Positions 8,175 to 16,214 of a DNA stretch of 64,000 nt are shown piece by piece. How positions within the stretch are numbered: position 1 is the stretch's first letter; each line of letters opens with the position of its first letter. A program made the position numbers and the translations under genes. The notes beneath the pieces are model-generated. The model was not told where the DNA came from. It saw nothing but the letters and a program-made list of their open reading frames with translations, and did no database searches. Source of the DNA: Candidatus Nitrotoga sp. SPKER (GTDB taxonomy: Bacteria; Pseudomonadota; Gammaproteobacteria; Burkholderiales; Gallionellaceae); the NCBI GenBank assembly GCA_003402285.1, contig QFXG01000025.1:16008-80007 (forward strand), in the 5' to 3' direction.

Positions 8175-8537
8175 GCTGATTGCATTGGTAAAAGTAATTT
8201 TGTTACCGAATGGATCTGATATGGTCATATTCTTGCTGCCCCAAGGCATGTCTTGGATGCCTGGCTTGGCGAACTTATAATTCCTTTGATTTAATTCTTT
8301 GCAGTAAGACTCTAGTTCATCTGTTTCAATGTTGATGGCGCACCCAGGACTACAACCTCCATGATGCTCTGTTAAAAGCAAAAGGCATTTTCCTTTTGAT
8401 ACCTGCATATACAGAGGCGCTCCATCAAAGTCTCGATGTTCAAAGTCTATGTTGAACCCTAAAAATTCCACATAAAATTCTCTGGCTTTATTTTCATCAA
8501 ATATCCTTATTAGGGGAGCTATTCTGGTGAATGCCAT
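8169..8537 (-). CDS. VOC-superfamily protein (glyoxalase/bleomycin-resistance fold), integron cassette
   Basis: The 122-residue protein has the paired beta-alpha-beta-beta-beta layout of the vicinal-oxygen-chelate superfamily: AREFYVEFLGFNIDFEHR near the start, then a GCAINIETDELESYCKEL module and MPWGSKNMTISDPFGNKITF at the end. The latter signature is typical of the bleomycin-resistance-like branch, which binds drugs without metal catalysis. Resistance or detoxification is thus a plausible role but not proven. The start at 8537 follows AAGGAG by 7 nt. The stop codon lies inside the attC R'' box, so this is a tightly packed cassette. Confidence 0.88.
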   Translation of the reverse strand: MAFTRIAPLIRIFDENKAREFYVEFLGFNIDFEHRDFDGAPLYMQVSKGKCLLLLTEHHGGCSPGCAINIETDELESYCKELNQRNYKFAKPGIQDMPWGSKNMTISDPFGNKITFTNAIST

Positions 8538-8557
8538 TGTATTTCTCCTTTGTACAT

Positions 8558-8629
8558 ACCTAACGTTGGACGTAACCAGCCAACAAAAAGCGCAGCTTTT
8601 TGGCGGTCCGGTTGACGGACTTGTTATGC
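8558..8629 (-). other. attC site of the lipoprotein cassette
   Basis: On the minus strand it starts with GCATAAC (8623-8629) and ends with GTTAGGT (8558-8564). Between them, CAAGTCCGTCAACCGGACC and its imperfect complement GGCTGGTTACGTCCAACG flank an AAAAAGC-TGC-GCTTTTT hairpin. These are the R'', L'', L' and R' elements of an integron recombination site. Confidence 0.88.
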
Positions 8630-8630
8630 A

Positions 8631-9074
8631 TCATTTGTCCTTGCCGCGTAGAGCATTCATAAACTTCTCGACGGCATCAGGCTCACAACCACGGCCATTG
8701 ATTGTGAAAACTTCTGCTCCAGACTTGTTGTCAATGAACGATATGTCGTATTTGATCGCTGGAGTGAAATTGAGGCACAGATCGAACTGATAAGACGATG
8801 CGATTAGGCGATATCTGGAATTGAAGGTGTCGTATTGCTCGACCTTTGTCTTCTCGCCGATTTCGCCTTCAGTAACCGAAGGGCCTCGATACACGACCAG
8901 CTTCCATCCGTCGTTGGCGAGGGCTGACTTGAGCTTACCCTTCAACCCTTCGGAGCCGGGTGGAACAGTCACCGTCTTATTTGAATTATCAATTGGCCCA
9001 TAGAGTTGGACATTGTGTGTTGCACAGCCAGTAAGGGCAGCAAGCGCTGTGAGGACTACAAGGCTCTTGAACAT
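8631..9074 (-). CDS. Lipoprotein of unknown function, integron cassette
   Basis: The 147-residue protein has a lipoprotein signal peptide with lipobox LTGC (C17), so it is probably anchored in the outer or inner membrane facing the periplasm. The mature part has a GWKLVVYRG strand, a short RYRLIASSYQFDLC segment and a C-terminal YDISFIDNKSGAEVFTINGRGCEPDAVEKF block, compatible with a small alpha/beta domain. I do not recognise a named family. AAAGG lies upstream of the ATG at 9074. It is flanked by attC sites on both sides. Confidence 0.82.
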   Translation of the reverse strand: MFKSLVVLTALAALTGCATHNVQLYGPIDNSNKTVTVPPGSEGLKGKLKSALANDGWKLVVYRGPSVTEGEIGEKTKVEQYDTFNSRYRLIASSYQFDLCLNFTPAIKYDISFIDNKSGAEVFTINGRGCEPDAVEKFMNALRGKDK

Positions 9075-9095
9075 CAGATCACCTTTCTTAATGAG

Positions 9096-9162
9096 GCATA
9101 ACGTTCAAAGTAACCGGCCTGCGCGGCTTTTCGCGCAGGTCCGGTTGACTGCCGGGTTAGCT
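9096..9162 (-). other. attC site of the HEPN-protein cassette
   Basis: On the minus strand the R'' box AGCTAAC (9156-9162) and the R' box GTTATGC (9096-9102) enclose complementary arms: CCGGCAGTCAACCGGACCTG against CAGGCCGGTTACTTTGAACG, with a CGCGAAAAGCCGCG hairpin at the centre. It directly follows the stop of the 441-residue gene. Confidence 0.88.
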
Positions 9163-9171
9163 GTCTTCGGC

Positions 9172-10497
9172 TCACTTGAGAAACTTTTCGTAATCAGCCT
9201 TCACACCGCTAGGAACACTAGCTGGATCAATGAGGGCTAGATTCTGCTTGAATCGTTGGCGGCATGACGGCAGGCTGCTTACGCGACGGCCAAGCGTTGT
9301 TTCTGGTGAAATCGCCAAACGAATCATCGTAGCGATCTCGCGAGGAGAGAACGACTTGATAATTTGATCGTAGCTGGTTGAAGCAGCCCACGAAACACCG
9401 TGTCCATTCCCCACGTTGCAACAGAGCACTACTTGGACAAATTGCTCTTGCACCGTATCGGGAACGGCACTTTGTCGTGATAGCTCTAGCAAACGTTCAG
9501 CGAATGGGGGTTCGTTGTAGAAATTGTTCATCCCGTTGTGAACGTTCCATAGGCGATCTACTGCGCGGTAGAAAACAGCATGTTGCTCGGACTCATTTAG
9601 CAGCGTCAGAAGCCCCAGCTTCTCGAAGAATTGCAACGAGGCCGTGTATCTCGGCTCATCGCCCTTCGCAGCGTATTCACTGTGTTTGTTGACTAAGTCA
9701 GAACGTAACGTGGCAGTAAATCCCGCTTTTAATGCGTCGCAGATATCTAGCGAATTGAGGCGCGAAGGCTCGGATGTATTGGGATCACAGTAGATGCCGT
9801 GAACCATTCCAACGAGCATTTGACGCTGTGCGTCATGGGTTTCGCTAAGTCGTTGAACCCAAATGCTGCACTGGTTCGCGTTGAATCGCGCCCCTTTTAC
9901 TGCCGAAATGAACGCGCCGATATCAACCCCCTTTGGCGATGACGCATCAGCGAGCGCGTAACGAACACAACGGTTCAAGAACGTTGTGAACTCGCGGTCA
10001 TTGACCGTTCCGAGGGTTGGATGTGCGGCTGAAAAGTTGTTTCTAACATCTCGACATTGATCGAGAAAAAAGAAACCATCCTCATTGACGAAGTTCAGTT
10101 TGAGGCACAGCTCCAACAATCTACTATCTTGAAGCTCAAGCAGGTGCTTTTCCTCAAAATCGGACTGAAGAATCTGGGCAACGATTGGTAAGCCAAAGTT
10201 CCGCACCTTCGTTCGGAGCTGAAGGATCGCCGCGTTCCAAATGTAATTCATCGCTCCATCAAACAGCCCGGTGCTCACAGCCACGCACATTCTCGCGATT
10301 AGCTCACCTCTAAGCGGGACAGGAATTTCTCGTAGCTCGCGCGGCAAATCGCGCCAAGCGTAGTGAATTTCCTCATCGCTCGCCAGCACAGCTCTAGGAA
10401 TCCCAAGGGCAGTCGTGAGCGCCGAAAGCGTTGGCAGGATCGTTGTCGGTAACGCTGGCAGCGATGGGTCATGCGGTGAGGGGACTATGGCTGACAC
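9172..10497 (-). CDS. HEPN-motif protein, integron cassette, candidate defence effector
   Basis: The 441-residue, apparently cytosolic protein is the first cassette next to attI, the best-expressed position in a working integron. At residues 149-160 it carries RDVRNNFSAAHP, a match to the HEPN RNase motif (R-x4-6-H; here R152...H159) with the usual preceding helix (FFFLDQCRDVRNN). HEPN domains in bacteria are often toxins, abortive-infection or other phage-defence RNases. The remaining ~280 residues are mainly helical with no motif I can name. The start ATG at 10497 is 36 bp after the core site, as in other cassettes. Function is inferred only from the motif and context. Confidence 0.75.
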   Translation of the reverse strand: MSAIVPSPHDPSLPALPTTILPTLSALTTALGIPRAVLASDEEIHYAWRDLPRELREIPVPLRGELIARMCVAVSTGLFDGAMNYIWNAAILQLRTKVRNFGLPIVAQILQSDFEEKHLLELQDSRLLELCLKLNFVNEDGFFFLDQCRDVRNNFSAAHPTLGTVNDREFTTFLNRCVRYALADASSPKGVDIGAFISAVKGARFNANQCSIWVQRLSETHDAQRQMLVGMVHGIYCDPNTSEPSRLNSLDICDALKAGFTATLRSDLVNKHSEYAAKGDEPRYTASLQFFEKLGLLTLLNESEQHAVFYRAVDRLWNVHNGMNNFYNEPPFAERLLELSRQSAVPDTVQEQFVQVVLCCNVGNGHGVSWAASTSYDQIIKSFSPREIATMIRLAISPETTLGRRVSSLPSCRQRFKQNLALIDPASVPSGVKADYEKFLK

Positions 10498-10663
10498 TAT
10501 GTCGTCTCCGAAGGTTGACTAAAGACAGCTAACGTAAATTAGACACCCTAAAAATGCCGGTAAAAGCACCTTCGAGGTGTACAATCTAAAAACATCCATG
10601 TAATGCATTGTTTTAATTGGGTGTGAAAATTTAGCACACCCAATTTTTTCTGATAAAAACGAC
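10498..10663. promoter_or_regulatory. attI region and divergent promoter area
   Basis: The 166 bp between intI and the first cassette. AGCTAAC at 10527-10533 (GTTAGCT on the cassette strand) is the probable recombination core of attI. To its right lies an AT-rich stretch, and a hairpin formed by TTGGGTGTG / CACACCCAA (10618-10642) is followed by TTTTTTC just before the intI ATG. The integrase promoter, and possibly the cassette promoter Pc, would be expected here. No clear -35/-10 pair was assigned. Confidence 0.65.
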
Positions 10664-11163
10664 ATGAATACATCCCCTAAGCTGCTTGATCAAGTACGCG
10701 ATAAGTTGCGGGTGAAACACTATGCTATCCGAACTGAGCTATGTGGACTGGATTAAACGTTATATTTACTTCCATGACAAGGTACACCCGAAAGATTTAG
10801 CTGAGCAGGATATCGAAGCGTTTCTGACGCATCTTGCCTTTGCGGGCAAGGTCTCTGCTTCAACCCAAAATCAAGAGAAAGCGGCGTTGTTGTTTTTATA
10901 CCGCGAGGTATTGGAGATCAAATTATCGTGGTTGGATAACGTCACACAAGCCAACACGCCGAAAAAAACTACCCGTCGTCTTAACGGTGAGCGAGGTGCA
11001 GGCGGTGTTGTCGAAATTGAGTAGTTGGTATCTGTTGCAAGCGAGATAGAACATCCGTATTTTGCAGGAGCTTCTCGGTCATTCGAATTTTTCCACAACT
11101 ATGATATATACCCATATGTTGAACAAAGATGGCAAAGGTGTGGTGAGTCCGTTGGATAGATAA
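10664..11163 (+). pseudogene. intI: Integron integrase IntI remnant
   Basis: The tyrosine recombinase begins at ATG 10664 (MNTSPKLLDQVRDKLRVKHY). A short deletion near 10736 shifts the frame. The frame from 10722 then gives SYVDWIKRYIYFHDKVHPKD and LAEQDIEAFLTHLAFAGKVS. An extra A in the A-run near 10970 shifts it again to LPVVLTVSEVQAVLSKLSS, which stops at 11047-11049. Immediately after comes the C-terminal end, [20 protein letters not shown], including the catalytic Tyr (11103-11105) and ending in SPLDR at TAA 11161-11163. The middle ~150 codons, with the catalytic Arg/Lys/His-x-x-Arg and the IntI-specific insertion, are gone. The integrase cannot function, so the array is frozen. Confidence 0.93.
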
Positions 11164-11229
11164 GGGAAATTCGCTGTATTAATTGGAATGCCGAGTTATG
11201 AAACCGGAAAATGTAAAAAGTGAGCAGAT

Positions 11230-12468
11230 ATGAATCGATTTAACAGTATTTTTTTAGGCATTTTTCTACTGCTGTTACAAGCATGCGGGGCGACTCCGTC
11301 ACTAGAAGCGAGGCATCGGCCTTCTGGTTTAAATACTCAGTTCAATAGTGGTCAATTGACCTTTTCGGATTACGTGGCAGATCGCCGCGCAATGATTACA
11401 AAAGTACGCTCGGACAATAATAAGGCCGAGTTAGAAAAGGTGGTTAATGGCAATGCACCTTTTGAATTAAAGCCAGCAGACAGTTGCCCAAAAGGAAGTG
11501 AAAAACCCTATCGACGCGGCATTTTACTTACCCATGGATTAACCGATGCTCCTTATTCCATGCACGTACTGGCATCTTTTTTCCAGGAAAATTGCTTCCG
11601 CGTCATGGCAATACTTTTGCCCGGCCATGGTACGCAACCTGGAGATTTACTTGATGTAACGTGGCAGGAGTGGGCAAAAGCGGAGGCCTATGGCACCGAT
11701 AAGCTTGCTGCTGAGGTTGATGAAGTTTATCTGGGAGGGTTATCTACAGGTGGCACGTTGAGTGTTTATCAAGCTTTGGGAGATAGTCGCGTACGTGGAT
11801 TGTTCCTGTTTTCTCCCGCGCTGAAAATTACGCCAATGGCTTCTTTGGCCACGGTTCATAAGATTTATAGTTGGTTGATACCATCAGCAAAGTGGGTCGA
11901 TATCATGCCCGACAAGGCTATCTACAAATATGAATCTTTTCCTAATAATGCTGCTGCCCAAATATACGCGTTGATACAGGAAGTACAAGCTCAATTACAT
12001 AAGCGTGCGGTTAATATCCCCGTATTTACCGCTGCAAGTCAGGACGATACGACTGTTTATACGTCGGCCACTTTAGATTTTATGGTTCATGCGCCTCATG
12101 CATCCAATAAACTGGTACTTTATACGACCGATACCACAAAAGTTCCGCCAAATATTCCAGTAGAAAAACTGGAGTTAATTAATAGTGTTTTCCCTGAACA
12201 GAAAATACTAAGTGCTGCACACACGTCGATGATCTTGCCCCTAGATGATGCGTACTATGGCCTGAAGGGCGAGTATTCAAGTTGCATACACTATTACCCA
12301 GATGATATTAAACAATATGATGCGTGTAACAAAAACCCTGAACAGGATTTGCAGGGCGAATTAACTAAGGAAAACCTTAAGGTCGGTACGCTACGTCGTT
12401 TAATGGTTAACCCGAATTTTCCAACGCTTAAAATTTCCATGAAAAAATTTATTGATAATTTACCGTGA
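11230..12468 (+). CDS. Alpha/beta-hydrolase lipoprotein
   Basis: The 412-residue protein has a lipoprotein signal (LLLLQAC, lipid-modified C19). Its alpha/beta-hydrolase core has GILLTHGLTDAPYSM (oxyanion HG at 102-103), LLPGHGTQPGD and the nucleophile elbow GLSTG (S172). A late AAHTSM supplies the candidate catalytic His. It probably acts on esters in the periplasm or outer membrane. The substrate is unknown; it resembles carboxylesterase/lysophospholipase-like enzymes. The gene starts 66 bp after the integrase remnant and is outside the cassette array, with no attC next to it. Confidence 0.85.
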   Translation: MNRFNSIFLGIFLLLLQACGATPSLEARHRPSGLNTQFNSGQLTFSDYVADRRAMITKVRSDNNKAELEKVVNGNAPFELKPADSCPKGSEKPYRRGILLTHGLTDAPYSMHVLASFFQENCFRVMAILLPGHGTQPGDLLDVTWQEWAKAEAYGTDKLAAEVDEVYLGGLSTGGTLSVYQALGDSRVRGLFLFSPALKITPMASLATVHKIYSWLIPSAKWVDIMPDKAIYKYESFPNNAAAQIYALIQEVQAQLHKRAVNIPVFTAASQDDTTVYTSATLDFMVHAPHASNKLVLYTTDTTKVPPNIPVEKLELINSVFPEQKILSAAHTSMILPLDDAYYGLKGEYSSCIHYYPDDIKQYDACNKNPEQDLQGELTKENLKVGTLRRLMVNPNFPTLKISMKKFIDNLP

Positions 12469-12553
12469 TCATTGCATATGACGGACAGTCTCTTATTCGG
12501 TATTTTTTCGTATAGCAGCCAGGGTTGATAGCAGGGTTGCGGTAAATTAGCTC

Positions 12554-13510
12554 ATGGCTTCAGAATTCGATTTAATCCATCGTTTCTTCACTCGTCCCAC
12601 ACCCGGCGCTGTCTTGGGTGTGGGTGACGATGCTGCGCTTGTAAAGGTTAATAAGGGTATGGAGCTGGCAGTGTCAACCGACATGTTAGTAAGCGGGACA
12701 CATTTTTTTCCAGATGCCGATCCTTTTTTTCTTGGGCACAAGGCGCTGGCAGTAAATCTGTCTGACATGGCAGCGATGGCGGCGCAGCCGCATTGGGCGA
12801 CTTTAGCTTTGTCACTGCCCGGGGTAGATGAGTCGTGGCTGGAAAAATTCAGCGCGGGATTGTTTGCGTTGGCAGATGAACATCACATAGAACTAATTGG
12901 CGGTGATACCACGCGTGGGCCACTTAATCTGTGCATCACTATTATGGGTGAAGTCCCGCATGGTGCGGCGTTGCGGCGTTCGAGTGCACAGGTTGGGGAT
13001 GATATTTGGGTATCCGGTGTATTGGGTAATGCTGCGCTGGCTTTGGCGCATATGCAAGGGCATGTGCAATTGGCTGAGAAAGATTTTGCGGCCTGTGCTT
13101 TGGCGTTGCACCAACCCCTGCCGCGTGTGGCACTTGGGCTGGCACTCCGCGGCGTGGCGCACAGTGCAATAGATATTTCGGATGGGTTGTTGGCAGATCT
13201 CGGCCACATACTGGAGTGCTCTAACGTTGGTGCCGAAATTACATTCGACACTCTACCAATATCCTATGCACTGCAACTATATCTTGAACAACCGTTGGGC
13301 AGGCACTGTTTGCTGGCCGGGGGCGATGATTATGAATTATGTTTTACGGTACCTGTTGCGCATCGTTCCGAAGTTGAGAAAATCGCCGCCAATCTCGGTT
13401 TACTGCTGACACGCATTGGCACCATCACGGCGGAAAAGAAGTGCACAGTGCGTGCTGCGGATGGCAGTATTATCAATATTGAGGAGTCCGGCTATGACCA
13501 CTTCCGCTGA
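12554..13510 (+). CDS. thiL: Thiamine-monophosphate kinase
   Basis: The 318-residue enzyme phosphorylates thiamine phosphate to thiamine pyrophosphate, the final step of cofactor synthesis. Visible family motifs are GVGDDAALV (~21-29), STDMLVSGTHFF (~41-52), NLSDMAAMAA (~70-79), GGDTTRG (~114-120), the IDISDGLLADLGH block (~205-217) and GGDDYELCF (~255-263). The gene overlaps pgpA by 17 bp, a common thiL-pgpA arrangement. The nearest thiC in this window carries a TPP riboswitch, so the product of ThiL is the ligand of that switch. Confidence 0.97.
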   Translation: MASEFDLIHRFFTRPTPGAVLGVGDDAALVKVNKGMELAVSTDMLVSGTHFFPDADPFFLGHKALAVNLSDMAAMAAQPHWATLALSLPGVDESWLEKFSAGLFALADEHHIELIGGDTTRGPLNLCITIMGEVPHGAALRRSSAQVGDDIWVSGVLGNAALALAHMQGHVQLAEKDFAACALALHQPLPRVALGLALRGVAHSAIDISDGLLADLGHILECSNVGAEITFDTLPISYALQLYLEQPLGRHCLLAGGDDYELCFTVPVAHRSEVEKIAANLGLLLTRIGTITAEKKCTVRAADGSIINIEESGYDHFR

Positions 13511-13997
13511 TTTTCCCGTACAGCCTTCATGGCGTTTTATCTTTAGTCATCCTGCACATTTCCTGTCTTTCGGTTTCGGCAGTGGCCTGTTTCCTGGATC
13601 GCCGGGCACCGCAGGCACATTGGTTGCTTTCCCGATTTATTGGTACCTTGCAGAACGCCTAACTGATGTGCAGTTTATCCTGGTGTTAATTGTGGCCTTC
13701 GCTGTGGGTGTGTGGGTGTGTGAGAAGACCGGGAAGACGCTAGGCGTGCCAGACCATGGAGGAATGGTGTGGGATGAGATTGTAGCTTTTTTGCTGGTGT
13801 TGATTTTTACCCCCGAAGGGTTTTTTTGGCAGCTGCTGGCATTTTCACTGTTCCGGTTTTTCGACATAGTTAAGCCACCGCCGATCCGTCACTTTGACCG
13901 GACTTGGCACGGTGGTCTGGGTGTTATGTTTGACGATATTCTTGCGGCGGGCTATACGCTGCTAAGCTTGGCGCTGGTGAAAAGCGCGCTTTTGTGA
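13494..13997 (+). CDS. pgpA: Phosphatidylglycerophosphatase A
   Basis: The 167-residue membrane enzyme removes phosphate from phosphatidylglycerophosphate to give phosphatidylglycerol. It has the GSGLFPGSPGTAGTL motif near the N-terminus, several hydrophobic helices, DHGGMVWDEIVAF in the centre, and FRFFDIVKPPPIRHFD with GVMFDDILAAGY near the end; the Asp/Glu residues are the likely metal ligands. A longer frame starts at 13416. The ATG at 13494 is preferred because it follows GGAG and gives the normal family length. It overlaps thiL upstream and the nuclease gene downstream (GTGA). Confidence 0.95.
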   Translation: MTTSADFPVQPSWRFIFSHPAHFLSFGFGSGLFPGSPGTAGTLVAFPIYWYLAERLTDVQFILVLIVAFAVGVWVCEKTGKTLGVPDHGGMVWDEIVAFLLVLIFTPEGFFWQLLAFSLFRFFDIVKPPPIRHFDRTWHGGLGVMFDDILAAGYTLLSLALVKSALL

Positions 13998-14644
13998 AAA
14001 ACATTCTTGAAATTGGATGGGTCGCTGTTCTATTTCTACTCGGGGCACTCAATGCAGCTTGCGCGGAAGAATTTTCAGCCAAGGTTATCGCCGTAGTAGA
14101 TGGCGATACTGTGCTTATATTGCGCGACAATATGCCGATTAAAGTGCGGCTGGCTGAGATCGATGCGCCGGAAAAAACGCAGGCATTCGGTGAAGAGTCC
14201 AAGCAATCCCTGGCCGAGTTGGTACTAAATAAACAGGTGCATGTGGATAGCCGAGCAATAGATGATTATGGCCGGTTGGTAGCACTCATCACAATAGATG
14301 GATTGAACATCAGCTATGAACAAGTACAGCGCGGAATGGCGTGGATGTATTCTCGTTTTAATAAGAGCGAGGTATTGCTGGGTTTGCAAAACGGGGCTAA
14401 AAAAGCTAAGCGCGGGTTATGGATGCAGACCGATCCGATACCGCCGAATAAATGGCGCAAGGACAATGCAGTACCTCAGAAACATGATGTTGCGCAGAAT
14501 GATAGTTGCGGCAGCAAGCGATATTGTTCACAAATGAGCTCTTGCAACGAAGCGAATTTTTATCTATCCCAATGTAATGTTAAAACCTTGGATAGAGATA
14601 ATGATGGCGTGCCGTGCGAAAATTTGTGCTCTACTAAAAAATAA
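13994..14644 (+). CDS. Secreted thermonuclease-like protein with excalibur domain
   Basis: The 216-residue protein starts with GTG overlapping the pgpA stop. It has a signal peptide ending near residue 24 (NAACA-EEF) and a staphylococcal-nuclease (SNase) domain (~25-140). Motifs include VVDGDTVLI, VRLAEIDAPEK, DDYGRLVA and NISYEQVQRGMAWMY, with the catalytic Arg and Glu of the fold plausibly conserved. The C-terminal ~45 residues form an excalibur calcium-binding motif, LDRDNDGVPCENLC, with further cysteines. It is presumably a periplasmic or extracellular DNA/RNA nuclease. The 3' end overlaps convergent lpxH by 11 bp. Confidence 0.9.
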   Translation: MKNILEIGWVAVLFLLGALNAACAEEFSAKVIAVVDGDTVLILRDNMPIKVRLAEIDAPEKTQAFGEESKQSLAELVLNKQVHVDSRAIDDYGRLVALITIDGLNISYEQVQRGMAWMYSRFNKSEVLLGLQNGAKKAKRGLWMQTDPIPPNKWRKDNAVPQKHDVAQNDSCGSKRYCSQMSSCNEANFYLSQCNVKTLDRDNDGVPCENLCSTKK

Positions 14645-15362
14645 TCGTTTCAAAGCTGCACCCTGCTGCATCGCAGCGCAAGGCATTCCCTGTCTCGTGC
14701 CAATCTCCCAGTACCCAGCGCTCGCAACTATGGCCATCTACCGTATGTAGGTGGCGTTTTAGGCGATGAGTGTGTCCATGGATCATGCGCGGATAATGAT
14801 GCTGACGTAGCAGGCTTGCGACTGCTTCCAGATTGACGTCCATGATATTTTCATTCTTGTGTTTTTTTGCGTTCTCGCTTCGTGTACGCAGTTGTGCAAT
14901 GGCGGCCTTGCGCTGTGCCAAGGGCTGGTCAAGGAAATTTTGCTGCCATATGGGTTCATGGACTTGTTTACGGAAATCTTGATAAGCAATATCGTCAGTG
15001 CACAGAAGGTCGCCATGGGTGAACAATGTCGGCGTGCCATATAGGTTGAGCAGCGTAGGGTCAGCCAGCAGCGTGGCACCGCTCGCTTGTGCGAGTTTTT
15101 GGCCCATTAGCAGATCGCGGTTGCCATGCATCATGCTGATGGCAGTGCCGCTAATGGAAAGTGCGTGCAAAGCATGAGTAATCTGACGATTAAATGGGTC
15201 GTCGATATCATCATCGCCAGCCCAGTATTCGAATAAATCACCAAGTATGTAGAGTGCCTCGGCTTCAGGCGCAATCTTTTGAATGAAATGCAAAAATACC
15301 TGCATGCTGTGCGGCTGTTCCGCGCACAGGTGCAGGTCAGAAATAATTAAACTGTAGGCCAC
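14634..15362 (-). CDS. lpxH: UDP-2,3-diacylglucosamine diphosphatase
   Basis: The 242-residue calcineurin-type metallophosphoesterase hydrolyses UDP-2,3-diacylglucosamine to lipid X in lipid A synthesis, at the inner-membrane surface. All metal-site motifs are present: SDLHL, GDLFEYWAGDD, GNRD, THGD and GHTHR. The frame is open to 15449. The GTG at 15362 is preferred because it puts SDLHL at residues ~7-11, as in the family, while the extra 29 residues look unlike LpxH. The start lacks a strong ribosome site. The gene lies downstream of two cyclophilin genes on the same strand, though 175 bp separate them. Confidence 0.94.
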   Translation of the reverse strand: MAYSLIISDLHLCAEQPHSMQVFLHFIQKIAPEAEALYILGDLFEYWAGDDDIDDPFNRQITHALHALSISGTAISMMHGNRDLLMGQKLAQASGATLLADPTLLNLYGTPTLFTHGDLLCTDDIAYQDFRKQVHEPIWQQNFLDQPLAQRKAAIAQLRTRSENAKKHKNENIMDVNLEAVASLLRQHHYPRMIHGHTHRLKRHLHTVDGHSCERWVLGDWHETGNALRCDAAGCSFETIIF

Positions 15363-15537
15363 GAAATGATTGGAGCCCTGAAGATTTAAAATAAATTTGC
15401 TATAAAAGCATTTGACAATCCATGTTTCGTCACGTCTCAGGTTATTCAATAAAACGTGACGAAATTTATTTCCGTGCAGCTATTTTTTGCTTTGAGACTT
15501 CAAACTAGGCTGACTTGTTTAGCCTACGTTCTTTAAG

Positions 15538-16143
15538 TTATTGCACTACTTCCGCTTTGGTGATGACTACATCTTCCAGCGGCACGTCTTGATGTCCTGA
15601 TTTATTGCCTGTCTTGACTTTGCGGATAGCATCGAGTACCTCTGTGCCTGACACTACTTTCCCGAATACGCAATAACCATAACCTTGGCTACTGGATGCA
15701 GTGTAGTCAAGAAACATGTTGTCCTTTAAGTTAATGAAAAACTGCGCTGTGGCAGAGTGCGGATCGGAAGTACGCGCCATGGCGATGGTATATTTATCGT
15801 TCGTCAAGCCATTCGCTGCCTCGTTTCGAATGGTCGCCCTGGTAGTTTTTTCTTTCATGCCGGGCTCGAAGCCACCGCCTTGGACCATGAAGCCATCAAT
15901 TACGCGATGGAACAGCGTATTGTCATAAAATCCGCTGTTCACGTAGTCCAGAAAATTTTTAACGGTGATAGGCGCTTTTTCAGCATCCAGTTCGATGGTG
16001 ATATTGCCGAGGTTAGTGTGCAGTTTGACCATGCTGATTTTTCCTTTTTGTGCTGAGTGTTGTTGAGAAATGGGAGCGGCTTGTGCTGTGCACAATAGCA
16101 GGCAACTGAGCAGCAGAGTAGCGAATATTTGTTGAAATTTCAT
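15538..16143 (-). CDS. Periplasmic cyclophilin-type peptidyl-prolyl isomerase
   Basis: The 201-residue protein has a signal peptide ([20 protein letters not shown], cleavage near QA-AP) followed by a cyclophilin domain. It has [15 protein letters not shown], the [20 protein letters not shown] core and [10 protein letters not shown], all intact. It catalyses cis-trans isomerisation of Xaa-Pro bonds, here probably in the periplasm. The ATG at 16143 follows GAGGAAA; an upstream in-frame start at 16185 is less likely because it would bury the signal peptide. It is a tandem paralogue of the gene at 16215-16742. The internal ATG of MVKLHTNLG corresponds to the usual cytosolic PpiB start, so a second cytosolic product is conceivable. 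Confidence 0.93.
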   Translation of the reverse strand: MKFQQIFATLLLSCLLLCTAQAAPISQQHSAQKGKISMVKLHTNLGNITIELDAEKAPITVKNFLDYVNSGFYDNTLFHRVIDGFMVQGGGFEPGMKEKTTRATIRNEAANGLTNDKYTIAMARTSDPHSATAQFFINLKDNMFLDYTASSSQGYGYCVFGKVVSGTEVLDAIRKVKTGNKSGHQDVPLEDVVITKAEVVQ

Positions 16144-16214
16144 GATGTGATTTCCTCGTAATTGATCTGAAAGCGGTTGCCGCATTTAAACTAACTTTTG
16201 GGCACCATTTTTCA

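Larger units (their letters stand above)
5432..11163. mobile_element. Fossil integron: broken intI, attI region and five-cassette array
   Basis: The region has the layout of an integron. A broken integron-integrase gene reads right from 10664. An attI-like region lies just upstream of it. A string of short genes runs the opposite way on the minus strand (5494-10497). Between those genes lie ~67-72-bp imperfect palindromes bounded by RYYYAAC/GTTRRRY-like core sites, i.e. attC sites, at 5776-5843, 8120-8174 (interrupted), 8558-8629 and 9096-9162. The distal limit is set loosely at a CTTAGGC-like box (minus strand, 5432-5438). An IS1182-type element interrupts the array. The attC sequences differ from one another, as in mobile or mixed arrays, rather than being near-identical as in large Vibrio-type arrays. 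Confidence 0.85.

Noticed and set aside
10871..11098. Minus-strand ORF of 75 codons
   Set aside because: It lies antisense to the intI remnant, whose protein similarity is clear on the plus strand.
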